From a virus, in IMG/VR virus record IMGVR_UViG_3300045135_001080, positions 1-46,147 of that record: DNA of 46,147 nucleotides. One strand, 5' to 3'. Positions 25,401 through 32,000 of the stretch are shown here, one piece after another. The notes beneath the pieces were generated by a model. It searched no databases. It was not told the origin of the DNA and was given only the letters and a program-made list of their open reading frames with translations. The position numbers were made by a program, and so were the translations under genes. Position 1 is the first letter of the stretch. Every line of letters starts with the position of its first letter.

Positions 25401-26466
25401 TTACTACAACTAAGGAAGGATATGTAAAGCCGAGTCTTAGCTCGTTTACTTGAGGTGCGGTAGCATTTGATAATCCTAAAGAAGAAGCAGTTTTAATTAT
25501 AGTAGTGCCTACTTCAGTGCTGGGCCATGTAGTAGAGTAATGATTGTTATCTACGTTAAAAGGCTCATTCAATGTAGTAGTTATAGCAGTAGCTCCAGAG
25601 CCCCCATAAGGATCTTCTATGGGTTCTTGTATAGGTAGTCCTGTTCTAAATTGATAACTAAACTTCTCGTATTTACTACTTTCATCTATAAAAGTAGTAG
25701 TAGCAAGATCTGGAACAAAATTTAAAGAACCTATATTACAATTAAATGTACCACTCAAACTAGTTGTACTTTCGAGCTGTATCCTAGAATTGCTAGAATC
25801 TATATTTTGTAAGTTGCTAATTGCAAGGCTGAAATCAATTATTACTTTATATTCTGTTGAAGCATCTGCCGTATCTACAAAATTAGGACTTAAAGTTTTG
25901 GTGATAGGAGTTGCAATAGCAACAGTATCAGAAGTAATATCTGTAATATATCCTTCAAAATAAACAAGATTATCTCGTTCTAGCCTAAGGATAGGTTGAT
26001 TCGGGCCCCTTTGTATAGATCCGTTAGAGCTTACTACACTATCTTTTAAGTAGTCTGAAGAAAAGAAAGCTGTAGGAACTGTTATTTCTATTTCATCAAA
26101 TTCTGTAGTAGCTGTTTTAACTGCAGAACCTGCTCCAATAGAATCAAATTCTACTACTCTTAAGTACCTGCTATCTTGCGCTCCTGGAGTGTTACTTTGT
26201 ATAATTAAAGTACCTGGGTGCTCTATATCAACAACTGAAGTACCATTAAAAGTAAAAATAGCACTAGTTTGAGATAGTGGGAGTCTAGCATAAGCAGAAT
26301 CTACAGCAGTATCTTGATTTAGATAAATTGAGTTAGAACCTCTTTCCAAGCCGTAGATAGGTCCCTCACAGATAATATCTGTAACAGATAGTATCTGTTC
26401 TTTAGAAGTGACAGAAGCCGCAAGGTTAGTTATTTCGTTTGTGTTTAAATTAGTTATAGCAGGCAT
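19435..26466 (-). CDS. Lambda J-like tail tip protein fused to a tail fibre with S74 chaperone
   Basis: The 2343-residue protein begins like lambda gpJ and its relatives (SVTDIICEGPIYGLERGSNS, about 27-46). The J base, with SYPWTSYAQVRVSSKNFPDT and WVFLDLITNARYGLGNWLD, extends to about residue 930. A fibronectin-III-like domain lies near 942-1052 (NLIVTKSGELQNKVSLSWES). Stem repeats of the type LLDLTDVxxDGTxGQVLTTDGAGSF occur about five times between 1408 and 1640, with a DFLEVYLNGVLLDPSEY beta module among them. A GNVTGDLTG repeat region covers about 1745-2168. The end (2257-2343) is an S74 intramolecular chaperone, starting SDLTLKENLE and including TGLIAQDVQSVLP, followed by a coiled coil. 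In this family the chaperone trimerises the fibre and then cuts itself off at the Ser. It is the central host-recognition protein at the tail tip. Confidence 0.94.
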   Translation of the reverse strand: MPAITNLNTNEITNLAASVTSKEQILSVTDIICEGPIYGLERGSNSIYLNQDTAVDSAYARLPLSQTSAIFTFNGTSVVDIEHPGTLIIQSNTPGAQDSRYLRVVEFDSIGAGSAVKTATTEFDEIEITVPTAFFSSDYLKDSVVSSNGSIQRGPNQPILRLERDNLVYFEGYITDITSDTVAIATPITKTLSPNFVDTADASTEYKVIIDFSLAISNLQNIDSSNSRIQLESTTSLSGTFNCNIGSLNFVPDLATTTFIDESSKYEKFSYQFRTGLPIQEPIEDPYGGSGATAITTTLNEPFNVDNNHYSTTWPSTEVGTTIIKTASSLGLSNATAPQVNELRLGFTYPSLVVVKEETGELSAGVQAYLVQIELDKGSGFETPINMVDGGGYIVHKGNQRALTFTTETFSLDKYKPFKTFRLKITKVTKDDRSVRSDFTYDKVGYNAQLQSTLQNSTCIIREEFSYPWTSYAQVRVSSKNFPDTPTRSYVCKGKLIAVPSNYVTRDESLEGIATYNRNVTTGNIESSYQDWDGNFRQNLVYSNNPAWVFLDLITNARYGLGNWLDTSDIDKYTLYRIARYCDELVPDGKGGLEPRFTSNVYVSKATDAYKILKDFATIFRAMLYWSEGNITPVLDQAKDPIYTFTKGNIINGEFSYQGTSEKLRTNQIVVTWNNPENDYVLEPLIVEDRQNIVKTGKIISSEAVAFGTTSLGQATRYGRWKLWTAINQKEVASFSTSINASFLAPGDIINIQDADRYNTAYSGRVSSTGVLTSSEIPLDREVTLSGNTYELSILIEEPGVFLAQDDAIIGGVGYTKGELIVGSYTEEEAANLVDDSGEAVVTSWSPYTRVESQEIQESNQTTDTLTVSTAFSAAPNAETVWALKETASSGEEIEGSKKLYKILNIQKNDELTYNISAVEHYNEKFDDIEKDFSQPYVDTLLSASPVVPPPTNLIVTKSGELQNKVSLSWESPKNSDNSNYEFIKYYEVHHNLSNATNPLIISSDLTSIGPEVLPLGTYEVGIATISIYGNRSDLVKTKFVVEEVQEPPTVPRGYGIALGGTISTPIFINSTGTFSLENTSKYKFSPVAQPAKEYIFEGGAATRYSQDCSGVASLDYSAMDEVEAQIKRHYIFFDASDVNDPLKLIKYNDTQIETNSLGVSYFYDAGDGSVSGEGSFVTKTGTVSVPAKSTIVSGTGTSFSSEFNIGDLVYFSSTQGAFVQFINSDTSMVLDRSFDSEVAAGSIIKRQPFTFDKITDAAFAAVQNNNEVFQVFPVNLIVSVDTETKLRIADLSMSPSILSFDGEETLVTDYTNIVLTATAEGFAEPKFKITGTGFNNAEISQTAETVFSSANVGATGYEITLDKVSDFSAVPLDFTVTIAEGSDEANTDKQRQKSIRVLSVKNGPNSLLSLSDVTADGTEGQVLTTDGAGTFSFSTVTGGSGGGTEYERTSFTATAGQTLFTVSYEVDFLEVYLNGVLLDPSEYTATNGTSVVLANGTEADDIVSIVSNGVSYVPPASLLDLSDVGSDGIDGQVLTTDGAGSFTFTSASGVTSLLGLTDVASDGTDGQVLSTDGAGSFSFIDSTLLDLTDVTADGTNGQVLTTNGAGSFSFSTIDGSNIQDDSVGLTTLTPSTFNDGTHTVSLVEGGVDIGATGWDTALYVASADNYSCIAGTFISTGTDATTRGIFAGTKNGTAASFIKSDTANWGVDNDAWLDIAGPDGLIYGGDNSGLNFRVAPDGTVTGTFIGDLTGNVTGNVTGDLTGNVTGNVTGDLTGNADTATKWATPRTITLSGDASGSVVLDGSSNVTLNTTVAGATATSLTGDVFASNGTSKVLENGTDGTNATFTGDVTGDLTGNVTGNVTGDLTGDVTGNVTGDLTGNVTGNVTGDLTGNADTATKWATPRTITLSGDASGSVVLDGSSNVTLNTTVAGATATSLTGDVFASNGTSKVLENGTDGTNATFTGDVTGDLTGDVTGNVTGDLTGDVTGNVTGDLTGNAATASKWAIARTITLGGDLSGSVSIDGSSNVTLNGVVTGAEATSLTGDVFASNGTSKVLENGTDGTNATFTGDVTGDLTGNTTGIHTGNVTGDLTGNAATASKWAIARTITLGGDLSGSVSIDGSSNVTLNGVVTGAEATSLTGDVFASNGTSKVLENGTDGTNATFTGDVTAGTIEVGGGYGSTGSTFTNTGNGSFNGTLDVDGTFSANGLSALYGSTYIGGGYGNTGITLQSDGTGKFNGNVVVDGSVTCQLLQETSDLTLKENLEVIPNALSKVQSLTGYTYNFIGREEVRTGLIAQDVQSVLPMAVGEHDGKLTLAYGNLVGLLVEAIKELKEEIEELKNT
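19438..19698 (-). other. Peptidase S74 (endosialidase-type) chaperone domain of the J-like fibre
   Basis: These are the last 87 codons. The conserved Ser-Asp start (SDLTLKEN, predicted cut before Ser2257), the GLIAQDV motif and a terminal EAIKELKEEIEELKN coiled coil are visible. It is the only S74 domain in the window although there are at least eight fibre genes, so the other fibres must trimerise without one or with help in trans. Confidence 0.85.
19961..21230 (-). repeat. Tandem coding repeats in the J-like fibre stem
   Basis: Four copies of a long unit begin at 19961, 20252, 20567 and 20918 on the + strand scale, spaced 291, 315 and 351 bases. They are nearly identical over most of their length. 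The units differ mainly in how many short GNVTGDLTG steps they contain (24 to 36 bases each). All spacings are multiples of three, so copy number can change by recombination or slippage without breaking the frame. Confidence 0.93.
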
Positions 26467-26476
26467 TTTATTTTCC

Positions 26477-27190
26477 TTAGTTTATTCTTTCACCATCCAA
26501 GAATTCTAGTTCCCATCCTGTTGTGATATCTACTTTTGTTCCTTCTTTATTTACTGAGTAGTCTCCAGAGGCATCTACCATATTTCCATTAGTATCTATA
26601 GTAGTTGAAGCATTCGCAGAGGTTGAGTACACAGCTACGGATATTGGCTGACCTGGCACTCTTAATTTACCATACAGTATTGGAATAGGATCTCCTTCTA
26701 TTACTAAGGAAGCGTCTCCATTGTACAAATATGCTTCTTTTTCTTCGTCGTCTTCGGAAGGGTCAGGGGCTAAGAGTTGTTGTATTCCTGCTAAAGCCAA
26801 GTTAGTACCTACTGCTGTCAATGTGCTTCCTAGCAGTTTTGCCCCCTTTCCAGCGCTTGCAGCATTTCCTGTCATAACTCCGGCAACTACTAGTACAGCC
26901 GCTAACAGTATTTTTCCTATTCCCTTCTTGCCGGAACCTGCAGGTATAATGGTTAAATTAACATCTCCTGAAGATATAGGAAGTTTTAAATCTTTTTTCT
27001 GAATAGGTACTCCAGCGGTTCTTATATCTATGCCGACACCTTCCTGGTAAGATTCTAGAAGGAATTCCTTAAATCCGGGGCGATTACAATCTATACAATT
27101 TATAATATCTGCATATTTTTCAGCATTCATATAAAAGCTTTCGCCAAATTTATCTTTAAGAACTCCGTGTAAGTATACTGTACGATGCAT
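26477..27190 (-). CDS. Lambda I-like tail assembly protein (TAPI)
   Basis: The 237-residue protein begins MHRTVYLHGVLKDKFGESFY, the usual start of the phage tail assembly protein I family. Its N-terminal domain (about 1-85) has the ubiquitin-like fold described for this family. A hydrophobic, Gly/Ala-rich segment (about 92-115, IGKILLAAVLVVAGVMTG) looks membrane-seeking. The C-terminal part (about 155-237) has YLYNGDASLVIEGDPIPILYG, a strand shared with I-family proteins. In lambda, gpI is needed with gpJ, L and K to build the tail tip initiator. The order L-K-I-J is kept here. The gene begins eight bases after the K-like gene. Confidence 0.88.
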   Translation of the reverse strand: MHRTVYLHGVLKDKFGESFYMNAEKYADIINCIDCNRPGFKEFLLESYQEGVGIDIRTAGVPIQKKDLKLPISSGDVNLTIIPAGSGKKGIGKILLAAVLVVAGVMTGNAASAGKGAKLLGSTLTAVGTNLALAGIQQLLAPDPSEDDEEKEAYLYNGDASLVIEGDPIPILYGKLRVPGQPISVAVYSTSANASTTIDTNGNMVDASGDYSVNKEGTKVDITTGWELEFLDGERIN

Positions 27191-27198
27191 ATTTCTCT

Positions 27199-27528
27199 CT
27201 ATTGTGGCTCTAATAAGTGCATTTCCATGCTCGGGTAAGAAAAAATGTAATACGGGATTTGCACTGCATTACATTGAAGTATATCATATTCGCTAGGATT
27301 GCAGCTAATATTAACATGACTGTGAACAATTCCTACTACTTCCTTTGAGTAGTAAATATTTAAATATTCGTCTGTATCCATTATGAAGTCTTGATCATCT
27401 TTTGCTATATTTGTTATAGGAAAGTACTCTATTACCCCAAAATTATTAACTATTACTCCGCAGGCTTCTTGTGGAGCACTTTTTTTAAAATGATCTTTTA
27501 TTTCTTTCGTAGGTAGTTCTAATATCAT
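27199..27528 (-). CDS. Lambda K-like tail tip protein, JAB/MPN metallopeptidase domain only
   Basis: The 109-residue protein has the complete JAMM metal site: E21 in QEACG and HSH at 69-71 followed after seven residues by S79 and D82 (H-x-H-x7-S-x2-D). Lambda gpK joins such a JAB domain to an NlpC/P60 peptidoglycan hydrolase domain; here the protein ends after the JAB domain, so the wall hydrolase half is missing. The JAB domain lies next to the ubiquitin-like I protein, the pairing noted in the comparative literature as resembling ubiquitin/deubiquitinase modules. It overlaps the L-like stop by four bases. A Zn-dependent processing role in tail tip assembly is an inference from the intact site. 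Confidence 0.88.
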   Translation of the reverse strand: MILELPTKEIKDHFKKSAPQEACGVIVNNFGVIEYFPITNIAKDDQDFIMDTDEYLNIYYSKEVVGIVHSHVNISCNPSEYDILQCNAVQIPYYIFSYPSMEMHLLEPQ

Positions 27529-28628
27529 CTAAATTTTTCACTTCCAGGAAAGGCTCCAAAAGGAAGCACTTTAGAAGTATTTTTTTCTATTGAAGCAAAA
27601 GAGTCTGTGCTATCTGGAACAAATTGAAACCTTGACTTACAAGAGTTTAAAAGTTTACCGCATATATCTCCTTTAACCCACAGTCTAGAAGAGTTAGAAG
27701 GCTCGTCATTAGTATTAGAGGCAGCTTTTCTCCATATAGTATTATTATGCTCTACGTAAGAACTTTTTTCCGGAGTACTCTTAGTGTATGTATAAGAGCC
27801 AGCAATATCCCACACAGTATAAGGTCTAACAATAGTCCAGTTTAAATTAGAACTAGAAGGTTCTGAATTTGAATTACTGTAATCACATCTCCAATATAAG
27901 TTATTGTGTAGGACTAAAGTGTCTGGAGTATAGTTTGTACTATTAGACCAAGCGCCTGGAGAAGCAGCCACTAAGTCGGATTCTAACACTATCGGCTCAT
28001 CGTCTATTGTAAAATAAGCTTTGTATTCAGTAGTGCCTATTCGAATTGTACTGTCAGACTTCCAATTACAACCGCCTCTTCCTGTTCCCGCACCTTGATA
28101 AATCCAAGAACAATATTTACCTACAACTGTTCTACTAGGGATTTGAATACCTTCTAAATCAAAAGAAGATGCCAGCTCAAAAGTTACCGATGTTTTAGTT
28201 TCTTCTGCTACTCTATCTATTATGAATTTTTCAGTAGGAAACTCTATTGGAGGTGATGCGTCTCCAACTTCTCCAAATAAATATTTTTTAAGTGTAAGTC
28301 TTCTAACTATCGTTTTACCTACTAAATCATCGTTTGCAAGGCCTCCTAAAGAAGAAGAAAACGTAGCTAAAACATTTGCTATAGTAATTGTAGGGCGAGG
28401 AGACGGCCCCTCTCCATTTTTTTCCAAACCTTCTATTTCTATAGGGAGCGCGACATAATCACGCACAGTATAAGGATCTTGCTTGTCCCTAAAAGATACT
28501 GTGGATAAATCTTTCTCTAACCCTGGGTGAAAATAAACTGAAACTGTAGGAGTAACCTTTAACTCAAAAAGTTCTACTAAGGCGCTTCCAGGATCTTGAA
28601 GTTGTACTGCTTGTATTAATTCGCTCAT
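27525..28628 (-). CDS. Lambda L-like minor tail protein with inserted carbohydrate-binding-type repeats
   Basis: The 367-residue protein matches the minor tail protein L family in its first 190 residues (LFELKVTPTVSVYFHP, RDYVALPIEIEG, LASSFDLEGIQIPSRTVVGKYCSW). Lambda gpL coordinates an iron-sulfur cluster through four cysteines in its C-terminal domain. Here the equivalent pairs are C173/C187 (KYCSWIYQG...GGCNWKS) and C323/C330 (CGKLLNSCKSRF), but some 135 residues separate them, far more than expected. The insert holds two similar units (about 226-264 and 273-317) with the pattern W-x-Y-x-V-x-NNLYW-x-P-x-W, the signature of CBM5/12-type sugar-binding modules. It ends with the family's PFGAFPG-type tail. 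Confidence 0.88.
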   Translation of the reverse strand: MSELIQAVQLQDPGSALVELFELKVTPTVSVYFHPGLEKDLSTVSFRDKQDPYTVRDYVALPIEIEGLEKNGEGPSPRPTITIANVLATFSSSLGGLANDDLVGKTIVRRLTLKKYLFGEVGDASPPIEFPTEKFIIDRVAEETKTSVTFELASSFDLEGIQIPSRTVVGKYCSWIYQGAGTGRGGCNWKSDSTIRIGTTEYKAYFTIDDEPIVLESDLVAASPGAWSNSTNYTPDTLVLHNNLYWRCDYSNSNSEPSSSNLNWTIVRPYTVWDIAGSYTYTKSTPEKSSYVEHNNTIWRKAASNTNDEPSNSSRLWVKGDICGKLLNSCKSRFQFVPDSTDSFASIEKNTSKVLPFGAFPGSEKFR

Positions 28629-29008
28629 GCTTCATATACTCGTCTAAAAGTTGCGGAACAGGAATAGAACCTATCATAATCATAAGAAATAGAGTAATTA
28701 TCACATACAACTTTGATTGTAGTTTCGTCCTCCGTTCCATTAGTATCAGGAATCGTAAAAGAAAAAGCAGTGACTCCTTTTAAAGAGTCAAAATATCCTA
28801 CTATGTCATCTATTTCTTCTTTAGTTCTAGTTTTAAAACTAACGGAATAATTTTCCGTTAAAGAATTAATACCGTTTGCTAGTCTTTGCTCATATCCGTC
28901 TCCAAAACTAGCTAGTAATACTTTTGGCGTAGTTGATCGAGCCATAGATTTATCCGGTACTATGTCTCTGCTGCCAAAAGTAGCGGTAGTTGTAAATCCT
29001 GTTGCCAT
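28625..29008 (-). CDS. Lambda M-like distal tail / minor tail protein
   Basis: The 127-residue protein has the gpM/distal-tail pattern: a Gly-Asp-Gly-Tyr-Glu-Gln-Arg motif (SFGDGYEQR), a central NYSVSFKTRT strand, an alpha helix with FDSLKGVTAFSFT, and a closing YDRFYSCSATFRRVYE strand. In lambda, gpM joins the tail tip complex next to the tube. The start overlaps the tape measure stop by one base and its stop overlaps the L-like start by four, so M, L and K form one translationally coupled block. Confidence 0.9.
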   Translation of the reverse strand: MATGFTTTATFGSRDIVPDKSMARSTTPKVLLASFGDGYEQRLANGINSLTENYSVSFKTRTKEEIDDIVGYFDSLKGVTAFSFTIPDTNGTEDETTIKVVCDNYSISYDYDRFYSCSATFRRVYEA

Positions 29009-32000
29009 TATGCTACTCCATATGGGCTAAGTATACCGCCCGAACGCTTTTGATTTTGAAGCTCTCGCTGCACTGCTTGCGCAATAGCTTTTCCAAGCTG
29101 TTTGTTGTCCTGGTCACTCATTCCAGAAGTTGTAGTTGCACCTGAAGAGTCTATATTTACTGTAATATTATTATTTTGACCTTGAGACCCCTTCATATCT
29201 ACTGGAATAGACTTTCCATTAGGAAGAGGTACAATTGCTTCATTATAACGTCCTTCTCCTACTAATCCTAAAGTAGGGTTAGTAACTACCCCTCCGTTTG
29301 CATAAGCTCGGAAGCCTCCTTTTACCATGCCTCCGTTTGCAAATCCAAATATCCCTAGAGCTCCTTTCAAGAGTCCTCCTAAAAAGGGTAGTATTTTTCC
29401 TAGTAAAGGCATAATACTACTAAATAACCCTAAAAGTCCTTTAAACACTGGATTCTGAGGACTGAACAGATTTTTCATAAAGCTCATTAATCCAGAAAAC
29501 ATTCCTCCATTTGCTTGATTATTTCCAAGAGTAGCAGAGTTTTTGCCAAACATACTGCCCAATTTTTGAGCATTACTGGCCGGGCCAAATCTTGCTTGAG
29601 TATCTACTACTCCTGCTAAGTTTTTGGGCATAAACATTGAGCCCAGCTTTCGAGCGTTAGTAATAGGTAATTGCCTTTGAGAAGGTGACGGAATACTAGT
29701 TAAAGTCTCATATTCTCCTTTAATTACGGGCTCTCTTTGGTCTTGCTTCTGTAGGGCCCCAAATAAATTCTCAAAAAAGTCTGCTTTAGGCTCTTTCTTC
29801 TCAAGACCCCCTAAAATTTCTGTTATAGCCCCTAGCGCTGTTTCTTCTTTACTAGTACCTTCGCCCGCTCCTGAGGCGGATATAGCTGCCGCACCTTCTG
29901 CAAATGCTGCTCGAATTGCATTTGCAACAGTAGTAGCACCGTCTTTTAGTGTTGAAGCTACTTTAATTGATCCTTGCTGAGCCGCACTTAAAATAGGGTT
30001 ACTCTGCTTATTAGAAAAGAATCCTTGAACACCTTCTATCAAATTTCTTGCAAGCATATCACTTATAGCTTTTGCAAATGATTCTGCTATACCTTGTACA
30101 GCTTTTAACATTGCAGTTTTAAAGGACGATACTTTATTTGTAATTAAATCCGAAAATACATTAGAAAGACCAGAGTGCAAGTCTCTAACAATAGTATCTG
30201 TAATAACCGCCATATCTGTTAGGTTTTCTCGAGCAAAATCTAACTTATCCAGTTCATCTATAATTCCTTCTATAGCAGCCTGCTGCTGAGAATCTAGAAG
30301 TTCGAAACCTGCCCCAAGATTTTGCGAAATTAAACCCCGCTGAGCCGCAGTAGCAGATGCGAGGCTTTCTAATGCTTCTCTCTCCCCTTTCTCTAGGTCT
30401 GTTGCTTTAGCCCGTTTTCTGAGCTCTATTTCAGATACTCGCAATTTAGCATCGAGTAATACGTGCTCCATTGCTATCATTTGACGTTTTATATCAAACT
30501 CACTATTTGTTTGCTCTATCTTTGCTTCTACCATACTCAGTTCTAACTGATAGGTATCTTCTGCAACTCTTTGCTCTTCCCTTAAGAATGCGAAAGGGTT
30601 ACTTCGCTGAACATCTCTTTCTCTTCTTCCCATGCGCAGTTTGGCTACAGTTTGCTCTACATTTATTAACTCTTTTTGAGTATTTACTTGCTGATTCAAA
30701 ACTCCCAGGTAATCTTTTGCTTGCGTCATTAACTCTGTATCTAAACGAATTTGTCGAAGTTGAAGCTCAAGTCCTAAGGTATCTTGCAAAAACTCAAACT
30801 GCTGAGCTTGAGTACTAAGTCTTTGTTCCTCTAAGTATATTTCATTCTTCAAGAGTGAAATTGTTCTTTCATTTTGATCATTTTGTTCTTTAGTTAAGCC
30901 CCTTACATTTTCTAGATCTTTAATTTGAGACTTTTTATCTGCAATAGATACTTCTGTTTTTTGAATTGCATAACTAGTTTTTAAAATATCTTTATAAGTA
31001 CTACTTGAGTTTCTTAAGCTGATTTCTTGAGCTATATCTAATGCCAGATTAGCGGACTTAAGCCTAAATGATCTGCTTTCAGCATCTATAATTATCTTTC
31101 TATTACTCTCTAAAAGATCTTTTCTCTTTTGTTGCTCTACATTTAACCCAGCTTCTCCCTCTACAAGTTTATCCGACATATCTGTATAATTAGCTAGTTC
31201 TATATTTATAGCCTGTATAGCTTTTGCTCCTTGAGATAGTGGAGACATAGATTGCAGCCAAGAAGAAGTTACGCTATCTGCTTCTAAGCTTAGCTGTTTT
31301 ATCTCTTGGATATCTTTTCCAAGTTCTATAATACCCAACCTTGCAGCATTTATAGCTTCTATGTCAAAGGTGCCGGTTTCTAGCCCTTCCTTAATTAGCC
31401 TTTGAAAGTCTACTACTGCTTTTGATCGTCCTTGATAATCTCCCAAAACTGAAGCTGCAGCGGTAGATAGTTGAGTTTCAATTAACTTTGCCCCTGCTTT
31501 TGTATCTTCAATTACTTTCTCTAAATCTTCTAGTCTTTGATCGGAAGCAGGTATAGCTAAAAATCCAAATACATTTCCTTGCCGGGCACTAGTCTCAAGT
31601 TGGTTTACTAAATTATCTCTTTCTTTTTTTAGACTGCTTAAAGCATTGTTTTGAGTTTGATAATCTTTTAAAGCCTGAGTAAAGTCTGAAACAGAAGTCA
31701 TCTCTAAGTTTCTTCCTAGATTTGCAACTACATCCTGACCTCTTCCTACTCCCGCTAATTTTTTCTGAGTAGCTAAAAAATCTTTATATTCTTTATTTAG
31801 CTCGGCAAATCTATCTCTCGTATTTTCTAGCTCTTTTGCCGTTTGTGCTGCGGCTTTCTCTGCTTCTGTAAGAGATCTTTCAAAAAATCCAAATTTATCT
31901 GCAAGTATTTGAATACCTGTAACAGCGAGTCCTATCCATCCTAGTGCGGACAAAACTTTAGTGCCCCAAGTAAGTAGCCAAGCAGAAGCTACTTTAATTT

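Noticed and set aside
30471-30818. 115-codon + strand frame inside the tape measure gene
   Set aside because: It is antisense to coiled-coil coding sequence and has no recognisable features.
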